Positions 1 to 12,955 are shown, counted from the first letter of the stretch. The stretch is 64,000 nt of DNA from Sulfurifustis variabilis (GCF_002355415.1 NZ_AP014936.1:3381001-3445000); one strand, 5' to 3'. Made by a program: numbers and translations. The notes: generated by a model not told the origin, from the sequence alone.

Positions 1-236
1 CGACCGAGCCGGTCGGACAGCATCCCGAAGGGGATCTGAAGAAAGGCCTGCGTCAACCCGTAAACGCCGAGTGCGAGGCCCGCCAGAAAGGGCGTGTAGC
101 CCGAAAGCCCCTCGGCGTACAGCGCGAAGACCGGCAGGATGAGAAAGAGGCCCAGCAGCCGCGTGGCGAAGATTCCCGCCAGGCCGGCGACCGAGCGGCG
201 TTCGAGCGGGGTCAGGGGACGGGCGCGTGGGCGCAC
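1..236 (-). CDS. MFS transporter, N-terminal part (cut by window edge)
   Basis: Only the first 78 or so codons lie in the window. From a GTG at 236 the reading is a short basic stretch, then a hydrophobic first membrane helix ([20 protein letters not shown]) and a second helix ending in [10 protein letters not shown], the loop 2-3 signature of the major facilitator superfamily. A YajR-like sugar or drug efflux carrier is the usual occupant of this position, divergent from uvrA, in many gamma- and betaproteobacteria. The substrate cannot be told from this fragment. The start is inferred because no ATG is present upstream in frame. Confidence 0.8.
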   Translation of the reverse strand, partial: MRPRARPLTPLERRSVAGLAGIFATRLLGLFLILPVFALYAEGLSGYTPFLAGLALGVYGLTQAFLQIPFGMLSDRLG

Positions 237-280
237 TGAGGGTCCAGGCGCGAGGCGCCTTACCTGCGTGCGCTCTCGCT

Positions 281-310
281 TTGGTTCTTGTCCAACGGAG
301 CGGGTATACT
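281..310 (+). promoter_or_regulatory. Predicted sigma70 promoter of uvrA
   Basis: TTGGTT and TATACT are separated by 18 bases and lie about 40 bases before the uvrA ATG. The -10 is near consensus and the -35 is moderate. No LexA-type operator was recognised around it by eye. Confidence 0.5.
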
Positions 311-349
311 AGCAGGTTCGCCGCATTTTCCGAAACCGCACGCCATCCC

Positions 350-3204
<2,855 letters not shown>

Positions 3205-3208
<4 letters not shown>

Positions 3209-3981
3209 GCGGGCCCCGGCGCACGCCTGACGCGCCCACCCGCCGGTGCGCGTGAGGCGCGGACGCTCACCTCGCTGCCGACCCTCAGCCCCAGCAGTTC
3301 GGCAGCGCTCCCTCGGTTGACTGCCAGCTCGACCAGGCCGATCGAGTTCACGTACCAGAACGCCTCGCCGTCGGCCACGTCGGCAAACACGCGCGCCTGC
3401 GGCAGGCGGCGCCCCGCAGCCTCCAGGACAGCGTGCGCCGGTACCGCGCACGCCCGCAGACCGGTCATGGCGTTGCCATAATGGTCGATGTAGACGACCT
3501 GAGGGAGGTCATCCGGCCAGGGGGCGCCTTGGGGTGGGGTCAGCACTGCCGGCGCGCTCTCCGGCTCGATCCGGCGGGCGAGCAGGGCGGCTGCGGGTGC
3601 GAACAGGTCACGGCCGTGAAAGCTCGTGGACAGCCGCCCCGGGCGCCACGTGATCGCGCGCACCTCGGCGCTCGGGGCGCGGCGGGCCACGATCTCGAAG
3701 AGGCCGTTGTCCGGACCCACATAGGTCCGTCCCTCCGCCCGCAGGACCACGGGACGCCGGGATCCACCCACCCCGGGGTCGACCACGCAGACAAACACGG
3801 TCCCGGACGGAAACTCCGCGGCAAGGGCCGGCAGGAAGTAGGCGCCCGCCCGCACGTCGAACCGCGGGACCGTATGCAACAGGTCGATCACCGGGACACC
3901 GGGCGCGTCCCGGGCGAGCACCGCATGAACCTGCCCGACATAGGGATCGGCGGCGCCGAAATCGGTATAGAGGACGATCAC
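3205..3981 (-). CDS. SAM hydrolase / SAM hydroxide adenosyltransferase family protein
   Basis: This 258 aa protein belongs to the DUF62/SAM_HAT family, whose characterised members split S-adenosylmethionine into adenosine and methionine using water. Family motifs are visible in order: YTDFG near residue 5, VVDPGVGG near 66, YVGPDNGLF near 86, [10 protein letters not shown] near 118, and [11 protein letters not shown] near 164. Length is typical. It is convergent with uvrA and overlaps its stop by four bases, so neither gene has room for a terminator between them. It points away from the ribosomal genes and probably has its own promoter. The cellular role of these enzymes is poorly understood; the reaction is assigned by family only. 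Confidence 0.85.
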
Positions 3982-4049
3982 CGTCCCATCTTACCTGCCC
4001 GGCTCAACCGCTTCAGTCGCATTCCCGGGAGCCGGGCGCGTGCAGACAC

Positions 4050-4075
4050 AAAAAAGCCGGGGCTCGCCCGGCTTC
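4050..4075 (-). terminator. Rho-independent terminator of the alpha operon
   Basis: On the minus strand AAGCCGGG-CGAG-CCCGGCTT-like pairing is followed by a run of six T. It lies about 25 bases behind the rplQ stop codon, so it ends the long ribosomal-protein transcript. Confidence 0.85.
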
Positions 4076-4098
4076 ATTGTGTCAAAGCAGAGGCGGAA

Positions 4099-4554
4099 TC
4101 AGGTGCTCGCGCCGGTCTCGGCCGACTGCTCCGCCGTGGCCTTCTTGCGGGGCTTGCGGGCCTTCTTCTCGGGCTCGGCCGCAGGCTTTTGGGCGGCGGC
4201 CTGCTCCACGAGCTGGACGAATGCCATGGGCGCGGCATCGCCGGCCCGGTAGCCTGACTTGAGGATGCGCAGATACCCGCCCGGACGGCTCTTGAACCGC
4301 GGCCCCAGGTCCTCGAACAGCTTCACCACCACATCGCGGTCGCGCAGCCGGTTGAACGCAAGGCGGCGGTTGGCGAGCGTCGGCGTCTTGCCGAGGGTAA
4401 TGAGCGGCTCCGCGACGCGGCGCAGCTCCTTCGCCTTCGGAAGGGTGGTCTCGATGGTCTCGTAGCGCAGCAGCGAGCAGGCCATGTTGCGGAGCATGGC
4501 GTTGCGGTGGCTGCTGGTGCGGTTCAGCTTACGGCCGCTCTTGCGGTGGCGCAT
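4099..4554 (-). CDS. rplQ: 50S ribosomal protein L17
   Basis: L17 (151 aa) is a structural protein of the large subunit near the exit tunnel. The N-terminus [17 protein letters not shown] is diagnostic, and the body contains AEPLITLGK and PGGYLRILK. Compared with the 127 aa E. coli protein it carries a lysine- and alanine-rich C-terminal tail of about 25 residues, a low-complexity extension common in relatives. It is the last gene of the alpha operon, 16 bases behind rpoA, and is followed by the terminator at 4050-4075. Confidence 0.97.
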   Translation of the reverse strand: MRHRKSGRKLNRTSSHRNAMLRNMACSLLRYETIETTLPKAKELRRVAEPLITLGKTPTLANRRLAFNRLRDRDVVVKLFEDLGPRFKSRPGGYLRILKSGYRAGDAAPMAFVQLVEQAAAQKPAAEPEKKARKPRKKATAEQSAETGAST

Positions 4555-4570
4555 GGTTCAGCCTCTTCTC

Positions 4571-5569
4571 TCAGGACGCCTTCTCGCCCGCCCGGAGGGC
4601 AGCCGGCGGCCAGCTTTCGAGCTTCATGCCGAGCGACAGCCCGTGCTGGGCCAGCACGTCCTTGATCTCGGTGAGCGACTTCTTCCCGAGGTTCGGCGTC
4701 TTCAGGAGCTCGAACTCGGTCTTTTGGATCAAGTCGCCGATGTAAAAGATGTTCTCGGCCTTGAGACAGTTGGCCGAGCGAACGGTCAGCTCGAGGTCGT
4801 CGATCGGCCGCAGCAGCAGCGGGTCCATTTCCGGCTCGCGCTTCTGCTCCTCCCGGCTCTCCGGGCTCTTGAGGTCGACGAAGATCGAGATCTGATCCTG
4901 GAGGATGTTCGCGGCGCGGCGCACCGCCTCCTCGGGATCGATCGAGCCGTTGGTCTCGATGTCGAGGACGAGTTTGTCAAGGTCGGTCCGCTGCTCGACG
5001 CGGGCATTCTCCACGGTATAGGAGACGCGTCGGATCGGGCTGAACGAGGCATCGAGCTGCATCGAGCCGATTGCGCGTCCACCCTCGGTCGGCAGGCGCG
5101 CCGAAACCGGCTGATAGCCGCGACCGCGGTTGACCTTGAGCTCCATGCTCAGCGTCACCGGCTTCGTGAGCGTTGCGATGACGTGGTTCGGGTCCACGAC
5201 CTCGATGTCGTGATCGAGCGTGATGTCGCCCGCCGTCACCAGGCCCGGGCCCTTCTTGCTGAGGCGCAACATCGCCTCGTCGCGCCCGTGCATGGTCAGC
5301 GCAAGCGACTTGAGGTTCAGCAGGATCTCGATCACGTCCTCCTGCACGCCCTCGATGGTCGAGTATTCGTGCAGGACGCCATCGATCTTGACCTCGGTGA
5401 TCGCCGCACCGGGCATCGACGAGAGCAGGATGCGACGCAGTGCGTTGCCGAGCGTGTAGCCGAAGCCGCGCTCGAGAGGCTCGAGCATGATCTTGGCGTG
5501 CGTGGGCGAAAGCGTCTCGACGTTGACGTGACGCGGCTTCAGGAATTCAGTGGCGGTACTCTGCACCAT
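4571..5569 (-). CDS. rpoA: DNA-directed RNA polymerase subunit alpha
   Basis: The alpha subunit (332 aa) dimerises to scaffold RNA polymerase and contacts promoters and activators with its C-terminal domain. The N-terminal assembly domain (about residues 1-235) holds [21 protein letters not shown] flexible linker rich in charged residues follows. The C-terminal domain (about 250-320) contains [15 protein letters not shown] and the helix-hairpin-helix [17 protein letters not shown]. Length matches the family (329 in E. coli). It sits between rpsD and rplQ as in other proteobacteria. Confidence 0.98.
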   Translation of the reverse strand: MVQSTATEFLKPRHVNVETLSPTHAKIMLEPLERGFGYTLGNALRRILLSSMPGAAITEVKIDGVLHEYSTIEGVQEDVIEILLNLKSLALTMHGRDEAMLRLSKKGPGLVTAGDITLDHDIEVVDPNHVIATLTKPVTLSMELKVNRGRGYQPVSARLPTEGGRAIGSMQLDASFSPIRRVSYTVENARVEQRTDLDKLVLDIETNGSIDPEEAVRRAANILQDQISIFVDLKSPESREEQKREPEMDPLLLRPIDDLELTVRSANCLKAENIFYIGDLIQKTEFELLKTPNLGKKSLTEIKDVLAQHGLSLGMKLESWPPAALRAGEKAS

Positions 5570-5595
5570 GGGCGATCCTCGTGACGATCCGTGAA

Positions 5596-6222
5596 CTACT
5601 TCGAGTAGAGCGCGACGACCAGCGCCTCGTTGATGTCCGAGGGCAGATCGGAACGTTCGGGGGCATTCTTGAACACGCCCTTCATGGCCTTGACGTCGAC
5701 CTCGAGCCAGTCGGGGAATCCGCGCTGCTCGGCGGCCTCGATCGCCGCTTTCACCCGCAGCTGATCGCGCGCCGCGCCGGCGATCTCGACCGCGTCGTTC
5801 GGCCGGACCTGATAGGACGGCACGTTCACGCGCTTGCCGTTCACCATGACACCGTTGTGACGGACGAGCTGGCGCGCCTCGTCACGGGAAATCCCGAAGC
5901 CCATTCGATAAACGACGTTGTCCAGGCGGCTCTCCAGGAGCTTGAGGAGATCGACGCCCGTCGAGCCCTTGTGGCGCGCGGCTTCCTGGTAGTAGCTCTC
6001 GAATTGACGCTCGAGCACGCCGTAGATCCGGCGCAGCTTCTGTTTCTCGCGCAGCTGCAGGCCGTAGTCCGAGACGCGCGTGCGGCGCTGGCCGTGCTGG
6101 CCGGGCGCGTACGTCCGCTTCTCGACCGGGCACCGGTCGGTAAAGCACTTCTCGCCCTTGAGGAAAAGCTTGCCACCCTCTCGGCGGCACAAGCGGCACT
6201 TGGCATCGGTATAGCGCGCCAC
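5596..6222 (-). CDS. rpsD: 30S ribosomal protein S4, zinc-binding form
   Basis: S4 (208 aa) binds 16S rRNA early in small-subunit assembly and in E. coli represses the alpha operon. The S4 RNA-binding domain is seen around [12 protein letters not shown] and [14 protein letters not shown], and the C-terminus [20 protein letters not shown] is typical. The N-terminal segment has four cysteines at residues 9, 12, 26 and 31 (CRLC, then C-x4-C), matching the zinc-binding S4 of Bacillus and Thermus; E. coli S4 lacks these. The start is GTG, giving MARYTDAKC. Confidence 0.97.
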   Translation of the reverse strand: MARYTDAKCRLCRREGGKLFLKGEKCFTDRCPVEKRTYAPGQHGQRRTRVSDYGLQLREKQKLRRIYGVLERQFESYYQEAARHKGSTGVDLLKLLESRLDNVVYRMGFGISRDEARQLVRHNGVMVNGKRVNVPSYQVRPNDAVEIAGAARDQLRVKAAIEAAEQRGFPDWLEVDVKAMKGVFKNAPERSDLPSDINEALVVALYSK

Positions 6223-6239
6223 GGTCTACCCTCTCGTTC

Positions 6240-6641
6240 TCAGACCCGACGCCGCTTCGCGGGTCGGCACCCGTTGTGCGGAATCGAAGTCACGTCGATG
6301 ATGTTGCTGATTTCGTATCCGAGCGCATGCAGAGCGCGTACCGCGGACTCGCGGCCCGGTCCGGGACCCTTGATGCGCACTTCGAGCGAACGCACGCCGT
6401 ACTCCTGGGCGGCGCGACCGGCCTTGTCGGCTGCCACCTGGGCCGCGAACGGCGTGCTCTTGCGCGAGCCCTTGAAGCCCGCGTTGCCGCAGGTGGCCCA
6501 CGAGAGGACGTTGCCCTGCCGGTCGGTGATCGAGATGATCGTGTTGTTGAACGAGGCGTGCACGTGCACGACGCCCTCGGACACGTTCTTCTTGGCGCGC
6601 TTCTTGGCCTTCGCGGCCCCCGTTTCAGTCGGTCCTGCCAT
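6240..6641 (-). CDS. rpsK: 30S ribosomal protein S11
   Basis: S11 (133 aa) lies on the small-subunit platform and contacts the mRNA exit region. Family motifs [50 protein letters not shown] and the C-terminus [11 protein letters not shown] are all present. The conserved asparagine-glycine (IPHNGCR) that forms isoaspartate in E. coli S11 is kept. It is 12 bases behind rpsM in the alpha operon. Confidence 0.98.
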   Translation of the reverse strand: MAGPTETGAAKAKKRAKKNVSEGVVHVHASFNNTIISITDRQGNVLSWATCGNAGFKGSRKSTPFAAQVAADKAGRAAQEYGVRSLEVRIKGPGPGRESAVRALHALGYEISNIIDVTSIPHNGCRPAKRRRV

Positions 6642-6653
6642 AAGTCACCTTTT

Positions 6654-7031
6654 CTACTTTGCCGGCGCGGCCGCTTTGCGGATCACGCCCTTGCGCGGGC
6701 CCTTGCGGGTACGCGCGTTGGTCCGGGTGCGCTGACCGCGTACGGGCAGCCCACGCCGGTGTCGCAGGCCGCGGTACGTGCCGAGGTCCATGAGGCGCTT
6801 GATGTTCATCGACACCTGGCGTCGCAGGTCGCCCTCGACGGTGATCTTCGCCACCTCGAGACGCAGGCGGTCCACTTCGGCCTCGGTAAGGTCCTTGACC
6901 TTGGTCGAGCCGCTTACTCCGGCCGCCTGGCAGAGCTGCTTGGCGGTCGTGCGGCCGATCCCGAAGATCGAGGTGAGCCCGATTTCGATGTGCTTCTGGT
7001 TGGGTATGTTGATGTTGGCTATGCGAGCCAT
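6654..7031 (-). CDS. rpsM: 30S ribosomal protein S13
   Basis: S13 (125 aa) sits in the small-subunit head and bridges to the large subunit and P-site tRNA. Motifs [10 protein letters not shown] at the N-terminus, [30 protein letters not shown] and the basic tail RTRKGPRKG are typical. It is the first gene of the alpha operon and follows a predicted promoter with a leader of about 35 bases. Confidence 0.98.
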   Translation of the reverse strand: MARIANINIPNQKHIEIGLTSIFGIGRTTAKQLCQAAGVSGSTKVKDLTEAEVDRLRLEVAKITVEGDLRRQVSMNIKRLMDLGTYRGLRHRRGLPVRGQRTRTNARTRKGPRKGVIRKAAAPAK

Positions 7032-7072
7032 TCACTGCCTCCGCCCGCAGACCGGCCGCGGGGAAACGCGCA

Positions 7073-7101
7073 AAGATACTTGCGTAATCCGTTTAAATCA
7101 A
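7073..7101 (-). promoter_or_regulatory. Predicted alpha operon promoter
   Basis: On the minus strand TTGATT (7096-7101) and TATCTT (7073-7078) are 17 bases apart, in the 109-base gap between rpmJ and rpsM. Predicted transcription starts near 7066, about 35 bases before the rpsM ATG. That is much shorter than the E. coli alpha leader that folds into the S4-binding pseudoknot. Confidence 0.6.
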
Positions 7102-7140
7102 CCTTTTACGTCGCTTTGGGCCCGCGATCGGCGTCCCCGC

Positions 7141-7254
7141 TCAGCCCTGCCGCTGCTTGTGCGTGGGGTCGGAACAGATGACGCGGACCACGCGCTTGCG
7201 CCGCACGATCTTGCAGTTGCGGCACATTTTCTTGACTGATGCTCTGACTTTCAT
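7141..7254 (-). CDS. rpmJ: 50S ribosomal protein L36, zinc-binding form
   Basis: This 37-codon gene is too short for most automatic searches. Its product begins [20 protein letters not shown] and ends [10 protein letters not shown], the whole of L36. The CRNC pair near residue 11, one cysteine near residue 27 and one histidine near residue 32 form the zinc ribbon of the C+ paralogue. L36 is a late-binding protein of the large subunit. It lies 27 bases behind secY and just before the alpha operon promoter region. Confidence 0.95.
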   Translation of the reverse strand: MKVRASVKKMCRNCKIVRRKRVVRVICSDPTHKQRQG

Positions 7255-7281
7255 GACCCAATCCCCAATGCGTGTCCAGAC

Positions 7282-8631
7282 TTATCGCGGAATCCCCATG
7301 CCGCCCCCGGTCAGGTTCGCCTTGCGCAGCAGACTCTCGTACTGCCGCGACATCAGGTGGGCCTGTACCTGCGACATGAAATCCATGCTCACGACCACGA
7401 CGATCAGCAGCGAGGTGCCGCCGAAATAGAACGGCACGTTCCAGCGCACGATCATGAACTCGGGCAGCAGGCACACCAGCGTCACATAAATGGCGCCGAC
7501 CAGCGTAAGCCGCGTCATGACCCCGTCCACGTATTGCGCCGTCTGCTCGCCGGGCCTGATTCCCGGGATGAATGCCCCTGACTTCTTCAGGTTATCGGCC
7601 GTCTCCTTCGGGTTGAAGACGAGCGCCGTATAGAAGAAGCAGAAGAAGATGATCGCCGCCGCGTACAGCACGACATAGATCGGCTGCCCCGGCGAAAGCG
7701 TCGTCGCCAGGTCGCGCAACCAGCCCATCCCCTCGGCCTGTCCGAACCAGCTCGCCACCGTCGCCGGCATGAGGATGATGCTCGAGGCGAAGATCGGGGG
7801 GATCACGCCCGCCATGTTGATCTTGAGCGGGAGGTGACTGCTGGCACCCGCGAGCATGCGCCGACCTTGCTGGCGCTTGGCGTAGTTCACGGTGATCCGC
7901 CGTTGACCGCGCTCGACCAGCACCACGAACCAGGTGACGCCCAGGGCGATCGCGAAGAGCAGCAGCGCGAACAGCGGCTGGAACGTCCCGCGGCCGACGA
8001 GCTCCAGCGTCTGTCCGATCGCGCTCGGCAGCCCGGCCACGATGCCCGCGAAGATGATCATCGAGATGCCGTTGCCGATGCCGCGTTCCGTGACCTGCTC
8101 GCCGAGCCACATGAGGAACATCGTGCCCGTGACGAGCGTGATCACCGTCATCAGCTTGAACCCGATGCCCGGCGCCATGACCACGGGCAGCCCGCCCGCC
8201 TGCTGGCTTTCCAGGGCGATCGCGATGCCGAGCGCCTGGACCGTTGCCAGAATCACCGTCCCGTACCGGGTGTACTGCGTGATCTTGCGCCGCCCCGACT
8301 CGCCTTCCTTGCGCAGCTGTTCGAGCGCCGGGATGGCCGACGACATCAGCTGCATGATGATGGACGCCGAAATGTACGGCATGATTCCGAGCGCCAGCAC
8401 CGAGAAGCGCTCGAGCGCGCCGCCCGAGAACATGTTGAAGAGCCCGACAATGGAGCTCTGGGTGCCCTCGAACAGCTCGCGCAGCGCGACCGGATTGATG
8501 CCGGGCACCGGAATATAGGTACCGATCCGGTAGACGACGAGCGCCCCGAGAAGGAAGAGGATTCGCTGCTTGAGATCGGTGAGCTTGCCGAGGCCGCCCA
8601 ACGCTCCCACGCGCGCTGCAGAACTCGCCAT
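7282..8631 (-). CDS. secY: Preprotein translocase subunit SecY
   Basis: SecY (449 aa) is the channel of the SecYEG translocon in the inner membrane. Ten hydrophobic helices are visible. The N-terminal loop contains [11 protein letters not shown], the pore region [31 protein letters not shown] sequence, and the cytoplasmic C5 loop GIRPGEQT that contacts SecA and ribosomes. The start ATG overlaps the rplO stop by one base (TGATG). SecE is encoded separately at 33952-34299. Confidence 0.98.
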   Translation of the reverse strand: MASSAARVGALGGLGKLTDLKQRILFLLGALVVYRIGTYIPVPGINPVALRELFEGTQSSIVGLFNMFSGGALERFSVLALGIMPYISASIIMQLMSSAIPALEQLRKEGESGRRKITQYTRYGTVILATVQALGIAIALESQQAGGLPVVMAPGIGFKLMTVITLVTGTMFLMWLGEQVTERGIGNGISMIIFAGIVAGLPSAIGQTLELVGRGTFQPLFALLLFAIALGVTWFVVLVERGQRRITVNYAKRQQGRRMLAGASSHLPLKINMAGVIPPIFASSIILMPATVASWFGQAEGMGWLRDLATTLSPGQPIYVVLYAAAIIFFCFFYTALVFNPKETADNLKKSGAFIPGIRPGEQTAQYVDGVMTRLTLVGAIYVTLVCLLPEFMIVRWNVPFYFGGTSLLIVVVVSMDFMSQVQAHLMSRQYESLLRKANLTGGGMGIPR

Positions 8632-9065
8632 CAGTCTTCGACCTTGCCGCCCGCCTGCTCGATCGCCGCCCGGGCGCCCTTACTCACAGCGATTCCTTTG
8701 AGCGTGACGGCGCGCTCGATCTTGCCGGACAGGTACACCTTCGCGCGCAGGGACTGCGCCCCCGCCAGGTTCCTCGCCTTGAGGGCATTAAGATCGATCA
8801 CCTCGTCCTTCAGGCGTGCCAGGTCGCCGAGCCGCACCTCTGCGGTATCGCCCGCCGAGAGGGAATTGAAGCCCCGCTTCGGGAGCCGGCGCTGAAGCGG
8901 CATCTGGCCACCCTCGAAGCCGACCTTGTGGAAGCCGCCGGCACGCGCCCGCTGCCCCTTGTGCCCGCGACCGGAAGTCTTGCCGAGGCCGGAGCCGATA
9001 CCGCGTCCCAGACGCTTGGGGCTCTGCTTGGCGCCCGCGGCGGGCTTGAGGGTGTTCAGGCGCAT
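8631..9065 (-). CDS. rplO: 50S ribosomal protein L15
   Basis: L15 (144 aa) organises domain II of 23S rRNA in late assembly. The start chosen gives [20 protein letters not shown], which matches the family; an in-frame upstream codon would add five residues and is unlikely. The glycine/arginine-rich region [18 protein letters not shown] and the motif [15 protein letters not shown] are typical. Its stop overlaps the secY start, so the two are translationally coupled. Confidence 0.97.
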   Translation of the reverse strand: MRLNTLKPAAGAKQSPKRLGRGIGSGLGKTSGRGHKGQRARAGGFHKVGFEGGQMPLQRRLPKRGFNSLSAGDTAEVRLGDLARLKDEVIDLNALKARNLAGAQSLRAKVYLSGKIERAVTLKGIAVSKGARAAIEQAGGKVED

Positions 9066-9066
9066 C

Positions 9067-9258
9067 TCAGACCTCCTCACACTTCACCAGGTACGCGACC
9101 TCGCGGACCATGCCGCGGATCGCCGGAGTGTCCTCCAGTTCGCGCGAATCCCGCTGGCGCCGCAGCCCGAGGCCGCGGACACAGGCCTGATGGCGCTTGC
9201 CCGTTCCGAACGGGCTGCGCATCAGCGTAACGCGTATACGTTTCTTGATTTCGCTCAT
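9067..9258 (-). CDS. rpmD: 50S ribosomal protein L30
   Basis: The 63 aa product starts [20 protein letters not shown] and contains [18 protein letters not shown] and [12 protein letters not shown], the short L30 fold of the large subunit. It fills the gap between rpsE and rplO exactly as in the standard spc operon, with one base to rplO. Confidence 0.95.
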   Translation of the reverse strand: MSEIKKRIRVTLMRSPFGTGKRHQACVRGLGLRRQRDSRELEDTPAIRGMVREVAYLVKCEEV

Positions 9259-9269
9259 GGGGTTACGCC

Positions 9270-9782
9270 TCACTCTGCCGTCAGGTCCTCGACCCGCTTG
9301 CCGCGCTTCGCGGCGACCTGAGCCGGGCTGTGGACGGCGCGCAGGCCGTTCACCGTGGCGCGCACGACGTTCACGGGATTGCGCGAGCCGATGCACTTGG
9401 CGAGCACGTCCTGCACGCCCGCCACCTCGAACACGGCACGCATGGCACCGCCGGCGATGATCCCCGTGCCCACCGATGCCGGCTTCATGACGACCCGGGC
9501 CGACCCATGACGCGCGACCACGGCGTGATGCAGCGTCGGGCCCTTGAGCTCCACCTTCACCAGATTGCGGCGCGCGGCTTCCATCGCCTTCGCTACCGCG
9601 GCCGGGACCTCGCGGGCCTTGCCGGAGCCGATACCGACGCGGCCGGCGCCGTCGCCCACGACGGTCAGCGCCGAAAAGCCGAACTGCCGGCCGCCTTTGA
9701 CGACCTTCGCGACCCGCCGGATGCTGATGAGCTTCTCCTGCAGATTGTCGCCGCGGCCTTCCTGCTCGATGAATGCGCTCAC
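9270..9782 (-). CDS. rpsE: 30S ribosomal protein S5
   Basis: S5 (170 aa) supports decoding accuracy and lines the mRNA entry site. The double-stranded RNA-binding domain (about residues 10-75) holds [19 protein letters not shown] and [20 protein letters not shown]. The second domain contains [21 protein letters not shown]. The loop region around residues 20-30 that changes in spectinomycin-resistant mutants reads like wild type. Position in the spc operon is standard. Confidence 0.98.
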   Translation of the reverse strand: MSAFIEQEGRGDNLQEKLISIRRVAKVVKGGRQFGFSALTVVGDGAGRVGIGSGKAREVPAAVAKAMEAARRNLVKVELKGPTLHHAVVARHGSARVVMKPASVGTGIIAGGAMRAVFEVAGVQDVLAKCIGSRNPVNVVRATVNGLRAVHSPAQVAAKRGKRVEDLTAE

Positions 9783-9791
9783 GTTGACTCC

Positions 9792-10148
9792 TTAAAATTC
9801 CAGGCCGTTCTCGCGCGCGGCATCGGCCAGGGCCTTCACTCGCCCGTGGTACCGGAAGCCGGAGCGGTCGAACGCCACCCGCTTGATGCCCGCCGCCACC
9901 GCCTTTTCGGCAATGCGCTTGCCCACGAGCTTGGCCGCCTCGACGTTGCCGCCGTGTTTCAGGCTGGCCCGCAGTTCGCGCTCGAGCGTCGAGGCTGCCG
10001 CAAGCACGCGGCCGCCGGTCGCGTCCACGATCTGGGCGTAGATGTGCCGCGGGGTGCGATGCACGCACAGCCGCTCCACGTTGAAACCCCGGATGCGGCG
10101 CCGGGTGCGGCCGGCGCGCCGCTCGCGCTTTTCGATCTGGATGCCCAT
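9792..10148 (-). CDS. rplR: 50S ribosomal protein L18
   Basis: L18 (118 aa) binds 5S rRNA together with L5 in the central protuberance. The basic N-terminal tail, [21 protein letters not shown], and the C-terminal [20 protein letters not shown] are family signatures. It lies three bases behind rplF and nine before rpsE. Confidence 0.97.
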   Translation of the reverse strand: MGIQIEKRERRAGRTRRRIRGFNVERLCVHRTPRHIYAQIVDATGGRVLAAASTLERELRASLKHGGNVEAAKLVGKRIAEKAVAAGIKRVAFDRSGFRYHGRVKALADAARENGLEF

Positions 10149-10150
10149 GG

Positions 10151-10684
10151 CTACTTCTTCTTCGCCTCTTTACGCACGATATGCTCGTCGGTGTAGCGCA
10201 CGCCCTTGCCCTTGTACGGCTCCGGCGGGCGGAAGCCGCGGATCTCGGCCGCAACCTGACCGACGGCCTGCTTGTCGGATCCCCGGACGACGATGTTGGT
10301 CTGGTCCGGGCACTCGATGGTGATCCCTTCCGGAATGGCGTACGCGATCGGGTGCGAGTAGCCGAGCGTCAGGTTCAGCTTCTTGCCCTGTACGGCCGCG
10401 CGGAAGCCGACGCCCACGATGGTCAGCTTCTTCTCGAATCCCTTGGTGACGCCCTGCACCATGTTGCTCACCAGGGCGCGCGTCGTGCCGGAGACCGCGC
10501 GCGCGAGCGGCGAGTCGCCCTGGCGTTCGACGCGCAGGCTGCCGTCGCTCTGGCTCAGCTTGACGAGCGGGTGCAACGCCTGGCTCAACTGGCCCTTCGG
10601 ACCCTTGACGCTCACCATGGTGCCGGCGAGCTTGACCTCGACCCCCTTCGGGATCGCGACCGGATTCTTTGCCACCCTCGACAT
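10151..10684 (-). CDS. rplF: 50S ribosomal protein L6
   Basis: L6 (177 aa) lies near the GTPase-associated centre of the large subunit. Its two repeated domains are visible; the first starts [17 protein letters not shown] with KGPKGQLS, and the second holds the signature [20 protein letters not shown] near the C-terminus. Length equals the E. coli protein. Confidence 0.98.
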   Translation of the reverse strand: MSRVAKNPVAIPKGVEVKLAGTMVSVKGPKGQLSQALHPLVKLSQSDGSLRVERQGDSPLARAVSGTTRALVSNMVQGVTKGFEKKLTIVGVGFRAAVQGKKLNLTLGYSHPIAYAIPEGITIECPDQTNIVVRGSDKQAVGQVAAEIRGFRPPEPYKGKGVRYTDEHIVRKEAKKK

Positions 10685-10694
10685 GGTCGATTCC

Positions 10695-11087
10695 TTACGA
10701 AACGAAGCAGATCAGTTCGCCGCCGAGGCCCGCCTTGCGCGCGGCACGCTCGGTCATCACGCCCTTGGACGTGGACACGATTGCGATACCGAGACCGCCG
10801 GCGACCCGGGGAAGCGCCTGCTTGCCCCGATACAGACGCCGGCCGGGCACGCTGGCGCGTTCGAGCCGCTCAATCACGGGCTGACCGCCGAAGTACTTGA
10901 GCTTGATCTCGAGCGTGGCCTTCGCGCCGTCGCGCGATTCCGCGTAGTCCTCGATGTACCCCTCTTCCTTCAGCACCTGAGCGATCGCGCGCTTCACGCG
11001 CGAAGCCGGCATGCGCACGGACACCTTCTCCGCCCGCTGGCCGTTGCGAATGCGGGTGAGCATGTCGGCAATGGGATCGGTCATCAT
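10695..11087 (-). CDS. rpsH: 30S ribosomal protein S8
   Basis: S8 (130 aa) binds the central domain of 16S rRNA and in E. coli represses spc operon translation. The N-terminus [16 protein letters not shown] and the C-terminal [20 protein letters not shown] are diagnostic. Two ATG codons are adjacent; the first is used here because a GGGG stands eight bases upstream, but starting at 11084 is equally possible. Confidence 0.97.
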   Translation of the reverse strand: MMTDPIADMLTRIRNGQRAEKVSVRMPASRVKRAIAQVLKEEGYIEDYAESRDGAKATLEIKLKYFGGQPVIERLERASVPGRRLYRGKQALPRVAGGLGIAIVSTSKGVMTERAARKAGLGGELICFVS

Positions 11088-11103
11088 GTTTGTTTCCCCT
11101 CTC

Positions 11104-11409
11104 CTACCAGCTGGCCTTGACCACGCCCGGCGCCTCGCCGCGCATCATGACCTCGCGCAGCTTGTTCCGGGACAGGCCGAACTTGCGGTAGTAGCCGCGC
11201 GGCCGGCCCGTCAGGCGGCAGCGGTTGCGCCCGCGGCTGGCGCTCGAGTCCCGCGGCAGCTTCTGCAACGCGAGCATGGCCGCCTCCCGCTCCTCGGCGG
11301 AGGCCTTCGTGTTCTTCACCTTCTCGCGCAGCTCCGCGCGGCGCGCGGCGTACTTCTTCGCGAGCTCGCGGCGGCGCTTGTCGCGCTCGATCATCGATTT
11401 CTTGGCCAT
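11104..11409 (-). CDS. rpsN: 30S ribosomal protein S14, zinc-free form
   Basis: S14 (101 aa) lies in the small-subunit head near the A site. The long form without the CxxC zinc knuckle is encoded; the signature reads [20 protein letters not shown] and the end APGVVKASW. It contrasts with the zinc-type S4 and L36 in the same cluster. It is three bases behind rplE. Confidence 0.97.
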   Translation of the reverse strand: MAKKSMIERDKRRRELAKKYAARRAELREKVKNTKASAEEREAAMLALQKLPRDSSASRGRNRCRLTGRPRGYYRKFGLSRNKLREVMMRGEAPGVVKASW

Positions 11410-11412
11410 CGT

Positions 11413-11952
11413 CTAGCTCCGGAGCGGGAAGCTGAAGCCCTCGAGCAGCGCCCGGGCCTCCTCGTCGTTCTTCGCGCTCGTGGTGATCGTGACATCCAGT
11501 CCCCGGACCGCGTCGACCTTGTCGAAGTCGATCTCGGGGAAAATGATCTGCTCCTTGATGCCGAGCGAGTAGCTGCCGCGCCCGTCGAACGAACGGGAAG
11601 GCATGCCGCGGAAATCACGGATGCGCGGGATCGCCACGTTGATCAGGCGGTCAAGGAACTCGTACATGCGTGCGCCGCGCAGCGTCACCTTGCAGCCGAT
11701 CGGCCATCCCTCGCGCAGCTTGAAGTTGGCGATCGACTTGCGCGCGCGCGTCATCGCCGGCTTCTGCCCGCTGATCTGCGCGAGATCGTTCATCGCGTGC
11801 TCGATCACCTTCTTGTCGGCCATCGCCTCGCCCACGCCCATGTTGAGCGTGATCTTGGTGAGCCGCGGGACCTGCATCACGTTCGCGTACCCGAAGCGCT
11901 GCATCAGCGCGGGGACGACGGTCTTTCGATAGTGCTCTTGCAGCCTGGCCAT
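11413..11952 (-). CDS. rplE: 50S ribosomal protein L5
   Basis: L5 (179 aa, same as E. coli) binds 5S rRNA and contacts P-site tRNA. The chosen ATG gives [20 protein letters not shown], aligned with the family; an in-frame GTG 15 bases upstream would overlap the end of rplX and is less likely. Motifs [35 protein letters not shown] and IPRIRDFRG are typical. Confidence 0.97.
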   Translation of the reverse strand: MARLQEHYRKTVVPALMQRFGYANVMQVPRLTKITLNMGVGEAMADKKVIEHAMNDLAQISGQKPAMTRARKSIANFKLREGWPIGCKVTLRGARMYEFLDRLINVAIPRIRDFRGMPSRSFDGRGSYSLGIKEQIIFPEIDFDKVDAVRGLDVTITTSAKNDEEARALLEGFSFPLRS

Positions 11953-11963
11953 GGTTGTCGCCT

Positions 11964-12284
11964 TCACTTCACGTCGGCCGTTTCGCCGCTCTTCTTGAAG
12001 TAGCGGACCTTGGTGCCGTTCTCGAGCGTGCGGATGCCCACGCGCTCGCCCTTGCCCGTCGCCGCGTTGTACAGGGCGACGTTGGAAACGTGGATCGGCG
12101 CCTCCTTGTCGATGATCCCGCCGGTGACGCCGCGGTTCGGATTCGGGCGGGTATGCCGTTTCACGATGTTCACGCCCTCGACGAGGACACGGTCGTTCTC
12201 CAGCACGCGCAGGATACTCCCGCGCTTGCCCTTGTCCCGGCCTGCGAGCACCACCACCTGGTCGCCTTTACGGATCTTGCGCAT
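11964..12284 (-). CDS. rplX: 50S ribosomal protein L24
   Basis: L24 (106 aa) initiates large-subunit assembly. The KOW motif is at the start ([20 protein letters not shown]), followed by [16 protein letters not shown], the usual RNA-binding loop. It is eight bases behind rplN and 11 before rplE in spc operon order. Confidence 0.96.
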   Translation of the reverse strand: MRKIRKGDQVVVLAGRDKGKRGSILRVLENDRVLVEGVNIVKRHTRPNPNRGVTGGIIDKEAPIHVSNVALYNAATGKGERVGIRTLENGTKVRYFKKSGETADVK

Positions 12285-12292
12285 AAAGCCCT

Positions 12293-12661
12293 CTACAACA
12301 CTTCCGGCGCGAGCGAGATGATCTTCATGAAGTTCTCGGTACGCAGCTCGCGGGTCACCGGACCGAACACGCGCGTCCCGAGGAGCTCGCGCTTGTTGTC
12401 GAGCAGCACCGCGGCGTTGTCGTCGAACCGGATCACCGAGCCGTCCGCCCGCCGCACACCCTTGCGCGTCCGGACGATCACGGCATCGTACACGTCGCCC
12501 TTCTTGACCTTGCCGCGCGGGATCGCTTCCTTGACGCTCACCTTGATGACGTCCCCGATGTTCGCGTATCGGCGCTTCGAGCCGCCGAGCACCTTGATGC
12601 ACTGCACGCTCTTCGCCCCGCTGTTGTCCGCGACGGCGAGCAAAGTCTGCATCTGGATCAT
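12293..12661 (-). CDS. rplN: 50S ribosomal protein L14
   Basis: L14 (122 aa) forms intersubunit bridges and is the docking site of the silencing factor Rsf[20 protein letters not shown] at the N-terminus and [13 protein letters not shown] near the C-terminus are diagnostic. In E. coli a separate spc promoter precedes rplN; here only 12 bases separate it from rpsQ, so the S10 and spc gene sets appear to be one transcription unit. Confidence 0.98.
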   Translation of the reverse strand: MIQMQTLLAVADNSGAKSVQCIKVLGGSKRRYANIGDVIKVSVKEAIPRGKVKKGDVYDAVIVRTRKGVRRADGSVIRFDDNAAVLLDNKRELLGTRVFGPVTRELRTENFMKIISLAPEVL

Positions 12662-12673
12662 CGCCCCTCCCGC

Positions 12674-12955
12674 CTACACCTGCCGAGCGCGCTCGAGCAC
12701 CTTCACGAGGCGCCAGCTCTTGCTCTTGGACAGCGGGCGGCACGGCTCGATCAGCACGAGGTCGCCCTCCTTGCACTCGTTGTTCTCGTCGTGCGCGTGC
12801 AGCTTGGTCCGGCGCGTCACGTATTTCCCGTACAGCGGGTGCTTCAGACGACGGTCCACCTGCACCGTGATCGTCTTGTGCATCTTGTCGCTCACCACGC
12901 GGCCCTCGAGCGAGCGCGCCGTCGCGGTGGTTGTCGTATTGGCCTCGTCGCTCAT
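12674..12955 (-). CDS. rpsQ: 30S ribosomal protein S17
   Basis: S17 (93 aa) is a primary 16S rRNA-binding protein with an OB fold. After a threonine-rich leader of about 12 residues the core [20 protein letters not shown] and [20 protein letters not shown] appear. The ATG overlaps the rpmC stop (ATGA), indicating coupled translation. Confidence 0.97.
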   Translation of the reverse strand: MSDEANTTTTATARSLEGRVVSDKMHKTITVQVDRRLKHPLYGKYVTRRTKLHAHDENNECKEGDLVLIEPCRPLSKSKSWRLVKVLERARQV

